Positions 8,701 to 17,558 of a stretch of DNA of 64,000 nucleotides are shown in pieces. The stretch is from the NCBI RefSeq assembly GCF_001514215.1, contig NZ_KQ948871.1:102138-166137 (forward strand), written 5' to 3'. The notes under the pieces are model-generated. The model did not search any database and was not told the DNA's origin. It saw nothing but the letters and a program-made list of their open reading frames with translations. This DNA comes from Streptomyces bungoensis. GTDB lineage: Bacteria > Actinomycetota > Actinomycetes > Streptomycetales > Streptomycetaceae. The position numbers and the translations under genes are program-made. The first letter of the stretch is position 1. Every line of letters starts with the position of its first letter.

Positions 8701-9402
8701 CCAGGACTCGTCCTCGCCGCCGGCCGAGGCGTGCGAGGCGTGCGTGCCGCCGGCCGCGAGCACGGTGGCGACCAGCGCGTCGGCCCGCCCCAGCAGCTCG
8801 TACAGGCCCGGGTCCGCGCCGCGCAGCGAACCGCAGTACACCGGCAGGGCGTTGGCGCCCAGTGCCTCCACGGCGTCGCAGAGGGTGTCCACGAAGGCGG
8901 TGTTGCCGCTCAGCTCGTGCGCCCGGTAGAACAGCACGCCCACGGTCGGCCGGCCGTCCCGGAGTTCGTAGGCGCCGTGGACGCCGTACTCCGGCATCTT
9001 CCGCGGCGCCTCGAACCCCTCGCCGGTCAGCAGGACGGTGTCCGACAGGAACCGGGACAGCTCCAGCAGGTTCTCCGGGCCGCCCTCGACCAGGTACTTC
9101 AGCGCCTCGGCCACGACACCGGCCGGCACGGTCGACTCGGCCATCAGCTCGGCGTCCGGCACGGCCTCGCCGCCCAGCAGCACGGCCGGGATCCCGGACG
9201 CCTTCAGCGCGGCCAGCCCGTCCTCCCAGGCGCGCTTGCCGCCCAGCAGGCGTACGACGGCGAGGTCCGCGCCGTCGAGCAGCCGCGGCAGGTCCTGCCG
9301 GACGTCCACCCGGGACGGGTTGCCGATGCGGTAGCCGGCGCCGCAGGACCGGGCCGCCAGCAGGTCCGTGTCGGCGGTCGACAACAACAACACTGTGCTC
9401 AT
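5749..9402 (-). CDS. cobN: Cobaltochelatase large subunit
   Basis: A 1217-residue CobN/BchH-type protein that binds hydrogenobyrinate a,c-diamide and carries out ATP-dependent cobalt insertion with an AAA+ partner. The length fits CobN. Conserved stretches include VHMGKHGTMEWLPGKG in the centre and the C-terminal AEYVFDPENRDFM region. The ATG has a GGGAG site eight bases upstream and overlaps the cobQ stop (ATGA). Its presence marks the oxygen-dependent (late cobalt insertion) route. It is the largest gene of the operon and is followed by its presumed motor subunit. Confidence 0.95.
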   Translation of the reverse strand: MSTVLLLSTADTDLLAARSCGAGYRIGNPSRVDVRQDLPRLLDGADLAVVRLLGGKRAWEDGLAALKASGIPAVLLGGEAVPDAELMAESTVPAGVVAEALKYLVEGGPENLLELSRFLSDTVLLTGEGFEAPRKMPEYGVHGAYELRDGRPTVGVLFYRAHELSGNTAFVDTLCDAVEALGANALPVYCGSLRGADPGLYELLGRADALVATVLAAGGTHASHASAGGEDESWDIGALADLDVPVLQGLCLTSSRAAWAESDAALSPMDAAMQVAIPEFDGRLVTVPFSFKEQGPDDVPVYAADPERAARVAGIAVRHARLGYRPNAEKRIALVFTAYPTKHSRVGNAVGLDTPASAVRVLDALRDAGYAAEGYPEGGDELIHRLIAAGGHDVEWLTEEQLAAAPARVPLADYRAWFDRLDPDLRGAMLEAWGEPPGSLYVDGDDIVLASLRFGNVVVMIQPPRGFGENPISIYHDPDMPPSHHYMAAYRWLENTFRADAIVHMGKHGTMEWLPGKGLGLSRGCAPDAVLGDLPLVYPFIVNDPGEGTQAKRRGHATVVDHLVPPMARADTYGDLAKLEQLLDEYALVSDLDPAKAPAVRAQIWTLVKAAELHHDLHVAEQPDDDAFDEFVMHIDGYLCEIKDVQIRDGLHVLGGGPVGEPRVNLVLAVLRASQVWGGQANALPGLRACLAEHFGLVEKELLAEPGAPVKVPAELTGLVDGPARTAADAIDLLERLCRRAAEGLEARAWDRTAVPAVLRDVLGTELPAAAAVLEFACDEVVPRLARTTDEIGHILRALDGGYVPAGPSGSPTRGLVNVLPTGRNFYSVDPKAIPSRLSWEVGQSLADSLVARYLQDTGEYPRSVGLTVWGTSAMRTQGDDIAEILALLGCRPVWDDASRRVTGFEVIPLPELGRPRIDVTVRISGFFRDAFPHVVGLIDDAVRAVAELDEPAGSNYVRAHVEEDAAGHGDRRRATARIFGSKPGAYGAGLLPLIDARNWRSDADLAEVYAVWGGYAYGRGLDGRAARGDMETAFRRIAVAAKNVDTREHDLVDADDYFQYHGGMVAMVRHLTGANPEAYVGDSAVPDQVRTRTLGEETHRVFRARVVNPRWMAAMRRHGYKGAFEMAATVDYLFGYDATAGVVDDWMYEKLSAEYVFDPENRDFMRTSNPWALRGITERLLEAADRGLWAEPDADTLERLRATYLELEGDLEGDDQ

Positions 9403-10931
9403 GCGGGCGCTCCCGGTGGGATGAAGGGCAGTCCTTGCGGCGCGCCGGACTCGATGAGCCGCCACAGCGCGTCCGTGTCCGCGTGCTGTTCGATCAGGTC
9501 GCCGAGCCGGTCGAGCTGCTCCTCGCGCAGCGCGGCGAAGGAGGTGTCCGGTGCCGGGACGAAGCGGCGGCCCGCGGCGGCGGCCACCTCGCGCAGGAAG
9601 GCCCGGCGGAAGCCGTCCGACTCCAGCGAGCCGTGCCAGTGGGTGCCCCAGACGCCCCCGACCCGGCAGCCGTCGAGGCTGTGTCCCCCGTCATCGGAGA
9701 TGAACGCGTCCCCGCCGTCGACCGTGGCCACCCCGTGGTGGATCTCGTAGCCCTCGACGCGCTCGCCGAGGGCCTGCCCGGTGGGCCGGGTGAGGGTCTT
9801 CTCGCGGGCGAACCGCACCCGCACGGGCAGCAGACCGAGCCCTTCGACCTCGCCGGCGCGCGACTCGACCTCGTCCTCGATGCGCTCCCCGAGGATCTGG
9901 AAGCCGCCGCAGACACCGAGGACCGGGCGTCCTTCGGCGGCCCGCCGCACGAGGGCGTCCGCGAGCCCGCGCTCCCGCAGCCACCGCAGCGCCCGCACGG
10001 TGCCGCGCGTGCCCGGGATCACCACCAGGTCCGCGTCGGCCAGTTCCGCCGGGCGGTCCACGAACCGCACCACGACGCCCGGCTCGGCGGCCAGCGCGTC
10101 CACGTCGGTGAAGTTGGACATCAGCGGGACCGCGCACACGGCGACCCGCAGCACGTCCTCCCCGACCGGCTCGGCGACCGCGGACTCCCGCACGGTGCCG
10201 CGCAGCGACACGCGCAGGCCGTCCTCCTCGTCGATGCCGAGCCCGTGCCGGAACGGCAGCACGCCGTAGGTGCGCCGCCCGGTGAGCCCGTGGAGCATGT
10301 CCAGGCCGGGCCGGAGCAGGGAGACGTCCCCCCGGAACTTGTTCACCAGATAACCGGCGACGAGTTCCTGGTCCTCCCGGGACAGCAGCGCCACCGTGCC
10401 GAAGAAGGAGGCGAAGACACCGCCCCGGTCGATGTCGCCGACGACGAGCACGGGCAGCCGCGCCTTGCGCGCGAGTCCCATGTTGACGATGTCGGTCCGC
10501 CGCAGGTTGATCTCCGCGGGCGAACCGGCCCCCTCGCAGATCACCGCGTCGTACGTGCTCCGCAACTCGGCCAGGCAGTCCAGCACGGTGCCGAGCAGCC
10601 GGTGCTGCCTGCCCCCGTGGTAGCCGCGCGCGCTCATCTCGCCCACCGGCCTGCCCAGCAGCACCACCTGACTGCTCTGCTCGCCGCCCGGCTTGAGCAG
10701 CACGGGGTTCATCAGCGCGGTCGGCTCGGTCCGGCAGGCCTGGGCCTGCATCGCCTGGGCCCGGCCGATCTCGGCGCCCTCGCGGGTGACGAAGGAGTTG
10801 AGGGACATGTTCTGCGCCTTGAACGGCGCCACCTTCACGCCCTGGCGCACCAGCCACCGGCAGATCCCGGCCGTCACGACGCTCTTGCCGGCGTCCGAGG
10901 TGGTGCCGGCGACGAGGAGACCCCCGTTCAC
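9399..10931 (-). CDS. cobQ: Cobyric acid synthase
   Basis: A 510-residue glutamine-dependent amidotransferase that amidates side chains b, d, e and g of adenosylcobyrinic acid diamide. The N-terminal nucleotide-binding segment is GTTSDAGKS (residues 9-17), with FKAQNMSLN at 37-45. The C-terminal class I glutaminase has nucleophile Cys341 in GVCGGFQILG and catalytic His in GTHWHG. The GTG start at 10931 overlaps the cobD stop (GTGA), and the gene overlaps cobN by 4 bp downstream. Confidence 0.95.
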   Translation of the reverse strand: MNGGLLVAGTTSDAGKSVVTAGICRWLVRQGVKVAPFKAQNMSLNSFVTREGAEIGRAQAMQAQACRTEPTALMNPVLLKPGGEQSSQVVLLGRPVGEMSARGYHGGRQHRLLGTVLDCLAELRSTYDAVICEGAGSPAEINLRRTDIVNMGLARKARLPVLVVGDIDRGGVFASFFGTVALLSREDQELVAGYLVNKFRGDVSLLRPGLDMLHGLTGRRTYGVLPFRHGLGIDEEDGLRVSLRGTVRESAVAEPVGEDVLRVAVCAVPLMSNFTDVDALAAEPGVVVRFVDRPAELADADLVVIPGTRGTVRALRWLRERGLADALVRRAAEGRPVLGVCGGFQILGERIEDEVESRAGEVEGLGLLPVRVRFAREKTLTRPTGQALGERVEGYEIHHGVATVDGGDAFISDDGGHSLDGCRVGGVWGTHWHGSLESDGFRRAFLREVAAAAGRRFVPAPDTSFAALREEQLDRLGDLIEQHADTDALWRLIESGAPQGLPFIPPGAPA

Positions 10932-11872
10932 TTCCCACGTCCCTTCACGAGTCGGCGCGCGGCGACCGTGACGCCGAGCGCGAGCAGGCCGACGCGGCGG
11001 GAGAGCCGTACGGCCCGGTCGATGTCGGTGACCCGGACGGCGCGCCCGGCGTCCCCGTTGAGGACCGGCCGCCGCTCCACGCGCCCGCCGTAGGAGAGCG
11101 TGCCGCCCAGCCGGACGCCGAGGGCGCCGGCGAAGGAGGCCTCCACGGGCCCGGCGTTGGGGCTGGGATGCCGGGCCGCGTCCGCCTTCCAGGCGCGCAG
11201 CGCACCGCGCGGGTCGGGGCCGGCGAGGGCGGCGAGGACGGCGGTCAGGCGCGCCCCGGGCCACCCGGCGACGTCGTCCAGCCGGGCCGAGGCCCATCCG
11301 TAGCTCCGGTACCGGGGCGACCGGTGGCCCACCATCGCGTCCAGGGTGTTGACGGCGCGGAACCCCAGGAGGCCGGGCACCCCGCCGAGCGCACCCCACA
11401 CCAGGGCGCCCACGACGGCGTCGGAGGTGTTCTCGGCCACGGACTCGACGACGGCCCGGGCGATCCCGTCGGCGTCCAGGGACTGCGGGTCCCGGCCGCA
11501 CAGGTGCGGCAGCCGCGCCCGGGCCGCCTCGACGTCCCCCGCCTGGAGGGCGCGCCCGATGGTCCGGGCCTCCTTCACGAGGGAGGTTCCGCCGACGACG
11601 GCCCAGGTCGCGACGGCGGTCAGCGCCGCGCGGGCGGCGGGGGAGCGGCGTACGGCCCGCTCGGCCACGGTTCCCAGCGCGACGGCGCCACCGGCGCAGA
11701 CGGCCGTGTGGAGGGCTCCCCACCCGCGGTGGTCGCGCCACAGCCCGCGCTCGACAGCCCCCGCCGCCCGTCCGAACAGGGCGACGGGATGGCCCCGGCG
11801 CGGATCGCCGAGGAGCAGATCGCCGAGGAGGCCGGCAGCGGCGCCGTACGCGTAGGAGCGATCGGCACCCAT
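10928..11872 (-). CDS. cobD: Adenosylcobinamide-phosphate synthase (CobD/CbiB)
   Basis: A 314-residue membrane protein that joins the aminopropanol-type side chain to adenosylcobyric acid. Typical CobD/CbiB stretches are GLLGDLLLGDPRRGHP near the N-terminus and ENTSDAVVGALVWGALGG and NTLDAMVGH in the middle. It is the first gene of the operon and the one directly under the B12 riboswitch. The ATG at 11872 has no convincing ribosome-binding site; a small ORF with its own purine-rich site ends only 4 bases upstream, so coupled translation is possible. A short GC-rich hairpin (CCGGCC-CAC-GGCCGG) lies immediately before the start. Confidence 0.93.
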   Translation of the reverse strand: MGADRSYAYGAAAGLLGDLLLGDPRRGHPVALFGRAAGAVERGLWRDHRGWGALHTAVCAGGAVALGTVAERAVRRSPAARAALTAVATWAVVGGTSLVKEARTIGRALQAGDVEAARARLPHLCGRDPQSLDADGIARAVVESVAENTSDAVVGALVWGALGGVPGLLGFRAVNTLDAMVGHRSPRYRSYGWASARLDDVAGWPGARLTAVLAALAGPDPRGALRAWKADAARHPSPNAGPVEASFAGALGVRLGGTLSYGGRVERRPVLNGDAGRAVRVTDIDRAVRLSRRVGLLALGVTVAARRLVKGRGK

Positions 11873-11876
11873 TGGC

Positions 11877-11936
11877 TCAGCCGGCCGTGGGCCGGGGGAC
11901 GGTCCTGGTGCGTGTCCTCGATCGGCAGCCGAGCAT
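11877..11936 (-). CDS. Possible 19-residue upstream ORF between B12 riboswitch and cobD
   Basis: An ATG at 11936 opens a 19-codon frame ending in TGA at 11877, four bases before the cobD ATG. A GAGTGAGGA purine run lies 11 bases upstream of it. Third positions are G/C in all but two codons, as in neighbouring genes, but such bias also arises by chance here. The frame is basic (many Arg) and resembles no protein I know. It may serve only to deliver ribosomes to cobD. Confidence 0.3.
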   Translation of the reverse strand: MLGCRSRTRTRTVPRPTAG

Positions 11937-11949
11937 GGCGATACGTGTC

Positions 11950-12110
11950 CTCACTCAGGGTGTCCGCGCCCTGGTTCGACGAGACCGGCGGCGAGAGTTC
12001 CTGGCTCCCGGGGGTTTCTACCCCGGTGACAGTGGCGGGACCGCGCCGGATTCGCACCGGCTTCCTCTCCTGCCGCCGTAGATGGCGTGGGCAGTCCACC
12101 ACGGGCCGTG
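11950..12110 (-). promoter_or_regulatory. Cobalamin (B12) riboswitch
   Basis: On the minus strand the region contains the B12-riboswitch core: GGAAGCCGGTG, then AATCCGGC and GCGGTCCCGCCACTGT, at about 12066-12028. It is followed by the usual downstream GCCAGGAACTC block near 12008-11998. It lies about 80-130 bases upstream of cobD and in the same orientation, so adenosylcobalamin should repress the whole cob operon. The outer boundaries are approximate, because I placed them from the conserved core only. The expression platform is probably the short hairpin at the cobD start. Confidence 0.93.
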
Positions 12111-12186
12111 AACGGCCGTCAACCTGGCCGTGACCTGGGACGCCCGACTGTGCACAAGCCCACACCGGCCGGCTTCCGGCATGCGC

Positions 12187-12222
12187 GAGGCCCCCCACCG
12201 GAACGTGCCGGTGAGGGGCCTC
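12187..12222 (-). terminator. Hairpin terminator after the pit operon
   Basis: Arms GAGGCCCCCCACCGG and CCGGTGAGGGGCCTC form a 15-bp stem with one mismatch around a 6-base loop. It lies just past the stop of the 75-residue gene and before the B12 riboswitch on the same strand, so it should separate the two transcripts. No T-run follows, as is common in Streptomyces. Confidence 0.72.
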
Positions 12223-12234
12223 GACCGCGGTCGA

Positions 12235-12462
12235 TCAGGCCTTGGCCATGATCAGGTAGATCCCGTACGCCACCGCGGCCGCGCAGGCGGCGAAGCAGAC
12301 GTACGCGCCCGTCAGGGCCAGGCCCGCGGAGCCGCCCTGTGCGGCGGCCTTCTCGCGCCGCACCAGGCCGTTGACGCCGAGCGTGAACACGGCCACGAGG
12401 CCCACCGTGAACACGAGGCTGACACCGAAGACGGAACCGATGGCCGCCCAGTCGATCTTCAT
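12235..12462 (-). CDS. Small two-helix membrane protein next to pit
   Basis: A 75-residue protein with two hydrophobic helices (about 8-30 and 47-72) separated by a short basic segment (VRREKAAAQ). It starts 35 bp downstream of the phosphate-transporter stop on the same strand and ends at a hairpin terminator. It is therefore probably co-transcribed under the PHO box. I know of no assigned function; similar small proteins accompany pit in other Streptomyces as far as I recall, which would fit an accessory or regulatory subunit. Confidence 0.75.
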   Translation of the reverse strand: MKIDWAAIGSVFGVSLVFTVGLVAVFTLGVNGLVRREKAAAQGGSAGLALTGAYVCFAACAAAVAYGIYLIMAKA

Positions 12463-12496
12463 ATCAGTACTGCTTTCCTGTCACCGGGTGCTCGGG

Positions 12497-13753
<1,257 letters not shown>

Positions 13754-13801
13754 TTACCCAGGCAATCGTTCGAGCGTCATTGGCTGGATGAACGTAGGCA
13801 A

Positions 13802-13823
13802 CCTGGGTGAACGGAAGGTGAAC
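13802..13823 (-). promoter_or_regulatory. PHO box (PhoP-binding direct repeats)
   Basis: On the minus strand two adjacent 11-base units, GTTCACCTTCC and GTTCACCCAGG, match the Streptomyces PhoP direct-repeat consensus GTTCACC plus four bases. A degenerate GTTCATCC lies further downstream in a different phase. The site is 50-70 bp upstream of the pit start and also faces the divergent aldolase gene. Confidence 0.82.
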
Positions 13824-13957
13824 TGGGCCGGGCATCAGGGTGTCGGAAACAGGGGTGTGCCATTCCGGTCGCTCCCCGCCGCCACCGTCCGTGCCCGGCC
13901 GGTGGCAGGATCGGTACGGAACCGGCCGCGGCAGGCCGCCCAGGAGGGGAGCGAGCG

Positions 13958-14605
13958 GTGAGGGACGAGGAATCGCGGGTCTGGGAGACGTTGGTCACCA
14001 CCGCCCGCCGGACCGTCGCCGACGGCCTGGTCGTCGGCACCTCCGGCAACGTCTCCGCGCGCGTCGGCGACCTCGTGCTGGTCACCCCCTCGGGCGTGCC
14101 CTACGACCGGCTGACCGGGGACGACCTCACCGCCGTCGACCTCACCGGGCGGCAGGTGCGCGGCACGCTCGTGCCGACCAGCGAGCTGCCGATGCACCTC
14201 GCCGTCTACCGCACCACCGACGCCCGCGCCGTCGTCCACACCCACGCCGTGCACGCCACGGCCGTCTCCACCCTGGTCACCGAGCTGCCCCCGATCCACT
14301 ACATGGCCGCCGCGCTCGGCGGCCCGGTCCGGGTCGCCCCCTACGCCACCTACGGCACCGCCGAACTGGCCGAGAACATGCTGCGCGCCCTCGCCGGCCG
14401 CTCCGGCTGCCTGCTGCAGAACCACGGCACGATCACCTACGGCGCCGGCCTCGACCAGGCCTACGACCGCACCGCCCAGCTCGAGTGGATGTGCCGGCTG
14501 TGGCTCACGGCGTCCGCGGTGCCGGGCCGGACGCCTTCTCTGCTCAGCGAGGCACACATGGCCGAGGCCGGGGCACGTTTGAAGGGGTACGGCCAACGGA
14601 GGTGA
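13958..14605 (+). CDS. Class II aldolase/adducin-family protein (fuculose-phosphate aldolase-like)
   Basis: A 215-residue cytoplasmic protein of the zinc-dependent class II aldolase family. Features include TSGNVSAR at the phosphate-binding loop, the metal-binding HTHAVHA segment near residue 88, and LLQNHGTIT with a further His near 149. The substrate cannot be told from sequence; relatives act on sugar phosphates such as L-fuculose- or L-ribulose-phosphate. The GTG start follows a strong AGGAGGGGA site. The hydrolase gene downstream is close enough to share the transcript. Confidence 0.85.
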   Translation: MRDEESRVWETLVTTARRTVADGLVVGTSGNVSARVGDLVLVTPSGVPYDRLTGDDLTAVDLTGRQVRGTLVPTSELPMHLAVYRTTDARAVVHTHAVHATAVSTLVTELPPIHYMAAALGGPVRVAPYATYGTAELAENMLRALAGRSGCLLQNHGTITYGAGLDQAYDRTAQLEWMCRLWLTASAVPGRTPSLLSEAHMAEAGARLKGYGQRR

Positions 14606-14725
14606 CCCTTGCTGTCCCGTTCCCTGTCCCCCCTGCTGCACGGCCCCCTGTTCCGGCGCCCGCCGTTCCCGGCCCGGTCCGGCCCTCGGCTGGCCGGTGA
14701 CGGCGACCGCCCCGACACTGGAGCC

Positions 14726-15853
14726 GTGCGCACCGTCAGAGCGACCGCCGCCGCGCTCACCGCCGTCCTGGCCGCCGGCGCGGCCTCCGTGGCCGCCGGA
14801 CGCCTCGCCAGCGACGCCGCGCTGAAGGCGCCCGCGGGCCGGCCCCTGCCCACCGAACCGCGGCTGACCGTGCACGCCACGGCCGCGGGGCAGATCACCC
14901 TCACCCGCGACCTGGCCTCGCTGCGGCCCGGCACCTACGGCCTGGCGGGCGACGGCTCCCACGCGGTCGTCGGCCCCGTCCTCGACGCGCCCGCACCCAG
15001 CGCGGACACGGTCGTGCGCCGCCTGGAGCGCGTCACGCACGGCACCCTCGCGCCCGGCGACTCCGTCCGGCTCACCCCGAACCTGTACGTCGGCGACCCG
15101 GGCACCGCCCTGGGACTCGAACACGCCGACATCGACATCCCCGGCGAGCTGGGCGCGCTGCCGGCCTGGTTCGTGCCCGGCGACCGGGACACCTGGGTGA
15201 TCGCGGTGCACGGCCTCGGCACCACGCGCGAGCAGGCGCTGAACGTCATGAGATTCCTGCACGGCCGCCGTCTGCCGGTCCTCGCGCTCGCCTACCGCGG
15301 CGACCCGGGCGCCCCGCGCCCGCCGGACGGGCTGAACCACCTCGGCGAGACGGAGTGGCGCGACGTGGACGCGGCGATCCGCCACGCCGTCCGCCACGGC
15401 GCCCGCCGGGTCGTCCTGCTCGGCTGGTCCACCGGCGCCACCATGGCCCTGCTCGCCGCCCAGCACTCCGCGGTGCGTGAGCGCGTCGCCGGACTCGTCC
15501 TCGACTCGCCGGTGCTCAGCTGGCAGGCCACCCTGCGCGCCCTCGCCCGGGCCCGCCGCACCCCCGGGCCCCTGCTGCCGCTCGCGGTGCGGGCCGCGCA
15601 GGGCAGGGCCGGGCTGAACGCCGACCTGGCGGCCGGCCTCACCGATCCCGGCCGGCTCACCGTGCCGACGCTGATCGTCCACGGCCCGGACGACACGGTG
15701 GCCCCCTGGGTGTACTCCCGGCGTCTCGCCGACCGGCGTCCCGACGTCGTCGCCCTGCACACCGTCCCGCAGGCGCCGCACGCGGCCATGTGGAACGCGG
15801 ACCCCGCGGAGTACGAGGAGCGCCTGCGCCGGTTCCTGACGCCGCTCATGTGA
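14726..15853 (+). CDS. Alpha/beta hydrolase with N-terminal membrane anchor
   Basis: A protein of about 375 residues. One N-terminal hydrophobic segment (about 5-25, Ala-rich) suggests a signal anchor, followed by an alpha/beta-hydrolase fold. Catalytic features are the nucleophile elbow GWSTGA, an oxyanion-type HGLGTT, a VHGPDDTVAPW acid loop and a late His in QAPHAAMW. Substrate unknown. I chose the GTG at 14726 because the hydrophobic anchor then lies at the N-terminus. An upstream TTG at 14609 has a better ribosome site (GGAGGTGA) overlapping the aldolase stop and would add 39 residues, so the start is uncertain. Confidence 0.8.
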   Translation: MRTVRATAAALTAVLAAGAASVAAGRLASDAALKAPAGRPLPTEPRLTVHATAAGQITLTRDLASLRPGTYGLAGDGSHAVVGPVLDAPAPSADTVVRRLERVTHGTLAPGDSVRLTPNLYVGDPGTALGLEHADIDIPGELGALPAWFVPGDRDTWVIAVHGLGTTREQALNVMRFLHGRRLPVLALAYRGDPGAPRPPDGLNHLGETEWRDVDAAIRHAVRHGARRVVLLGWSTGATMALLAAQHSAVRERVAGLVLDSPVLSWQATLRALARARRTPGPLLPLAVRAAQGRAGLNADLAAGLTDPGRLTVPTLIVHGPDDTVAPWVYSRRLADRRPDVVALHTVPQAPHAAMWNADPAEYEERLRRFLTPLM

Positions 15854-16078
15854 CGCATCCCCGGTTCTCGACCGGGTTCCCGAGCCTGCTCCCGATCCGG
15901 CTTCCGCTCCGGTCGCGAACGAGGCGGAAGCCCCGGTTCCAGTGGTTCCGTTCACGGCTGTACGACTGGCCTGATGAGGACCACCGGCCCAGCCGGGAAC
16001 GGTGTGCCTTGGCCAGCCCCGTCGCCCCGCGTGACATTCCGTTTGGGTTTTCGGACCGTCAACCGGAAGACTGCACCC

Positions 16079-17539
16079 GTGACGTCCCGTATCCCGCGCG
16101 ACTCCAGGCTTCGACTCGTCCGACCGCGACCCCTGGCCGCCGCCCCCAGAGCTGTGAACCAGCGGCGCTCGCGCCGCCCCGCACCCCGGCCGCCGGAGGG
16201 CACCCCGGCCCCCGCCGAACTGGCCAGAATGGCGCGCATCGGCCTGGCCGGCGCGGTCCGTGTGGCCCGCTGGGCCGACGCCGCCCTCGGCCCCGGGAGC
16301 GACGCGGCCACCGCCGACGGCAAGGCCACGCTCTCCGAGGCGACCGCGGAACGTGCCGCCGCCGCGCTCGGGCTGAGCGCCGCTCAGATCCGCGCCGACT
16401 GGGACACCGCCCGCCTCGCCGGACTCGTCGAGGTGCACGGGGACAGCGCGCGCCCCGGCTGGCGCCTGCGCGCCTGGGACCGGGACGACAGCGCCGTGCT
16501 GCGCGGCTGGGTGGCCCTGTTCGACGCCTGGTCGCTCGCCTGCCCGGAGCCCGCCGGCCACGAGGCCGCCGGCGTCGCCGAGGTCGTCTCGGCCATGCCC
16601 CAGGTGCTCTCCTTCCTCCAGCTCTCCGCCGGCCCCGTGCCCGTCGACCAGCTCCTCGACCTGCTCCAGCAGCGGGTCACGGAACTGCGCACGGCCCGCT
16701 GCGAGGTCCCCTACGAGCCCGCCGCCGCGGGCCCCGCCGAGCCCGCGGCCACCGCCCCCGCCGGCGCCGCGGTCGCCGGGGCCACCGTCCTCGCCGAGGA
16801 CCCCGCGGGCGCCGGGGAGGCCTCCCTCGCCCCGCTCCTCGACTGGGCCCTCCAGGCGCTCGCCTCCGTCGGCGCGCTGACCTACGGGGACGGCCAGGCG
16901 ACGCTCACCCCGCTCGGCAGCTGGGCGGTCTGGGTCAAGCTGGAGCAGATCTGCGTGGCCGCGCAGAGCCCCGCCGGGAACATCGAGCAGTCCGCCGAGG
17001 ACATGCTCCGCGGCTGCGCCCAGCTGCGCCCCAACGCGGCCCGCGCCGAGTACCGCGCCTGGCTCGCCGCCCGCCCCGTCGGCAGCGCCGTCACCGAACT
17101 GCTCGCCGCCGCCCGCGGCGAGGACGCCCTGCTGCGCGGCCTCGCCTTCGAGGCGCTGCGCGTCGTCGGCGCCCCCGCCGAGCCGGACGTGCGCGCCGTC
17201 GTCGAGGAGCCCGCCCTGCGGCCGTACGCCCTGCTGTGGCTCGCCGAGCACGACGGCGTCGACCCCGAGGACGCCCACGAGGTGCTCACCCGCGAGGAGG
17301 CCACCTGGCTGTGGGTCGACACCGCGGCCGCCGTCAGCGACCACGGCGAGACCGCGATGCTGGTACGGCACCTGGAGGCCGCGGTGCAGCCCACCGTGCC
17401 CGCGCTGCTGGACGAGGTCCGCGCCGTGGGACACCCGCGCACCGTGCAGGTCCTGGTCGCCCTCGCCGCGGCCCACCCCGACCCCGCCCTCGCCAAGGCC
17501 GTGCGCCGCGCCGCCTTCCAGGTGCACACCGGCGGATAG
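16079..17539 (+). CDS. Conserved Streptomyces protein of unknown function
   Basis: About 486 residues, cytoplasmic, with no catalytic motif I recognise. An N-terminal basic segment is followed by a mixed helical region that reads like a winged-helix fold around residues 75-140. An Ala/Pro-rich linker comes near 220-250, and a helix-rich C-terminal half has repeated leucine/alanine helices (HEAT-like, for example LLRGLAFEALRVVG). The GTG at 16079 is preferred because the 35 codons after the upstream ATG at 15974 have poor third-position G/C. The gene ends in a bidirectional hairpin. Function cannot be assigned. Confidence 0.7.
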   Translation: MTSRIPRDSRLRLVRPRPLAAAPRAVNQRRSRRPAPRPPEGTPAPAELARMARIGLAGAVRVARWADAALGPGSDAATADGKATLSEATAERAAAALGLSAAQIRADWDTARLAGLVEVHGDSARPGWRLRAWDRDDSAVLRGWVALFDAWSLACPEPAGHEAAGVAEVVSAMPQVLSFLQLSAGPVPVDQLLDLLQQRVTELRTARCEVPYEPAAAGPAEPAATAPAGAAVAGATVLAEDPAGAGEASLAPLLDWALQALASVGALTYGDGQATLTPLGSWAVWVKLEQICVAAQSPAGNIEQSAEDMLRGCAQLRPNAARAEYRAWLAARPVGSAVTELLAAARGEDALLRGLAFEALRVVGAPAEPDVRAVVEEPALRPYALLWLAEHDGVDPEDAHEVLTREEATWLWVDTAAAVSDHGETAMLVRHLEAAVQPTVPALLDEVRAVGHPRTVQVLVALAAAHPDPALAKAVRRAAFQVHTGG

Positions 17540-17557
17540 ACCGCCGGGCGGGCGGTC
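17539..17557. terminator. Bidirectional hairpin between convergent genes
   Basis: Perfect 7-bp arms GACCGCC (17539-17545) and GGCGGTC (17551-17557) around a 5-base loop fill the 19-bp gap between the stops of the unknown-function gene and the VOC gene. Confidence 0.55.
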
Positions 17558-17558
17558 C

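Noticed and set aside
6046..9750. Open frame of over 1200 codons on the plus strand opposite cobN
   Set aside because: The reading is a His/Arg/Val-rich antisense image of cobN with no ribosome site or family motif.
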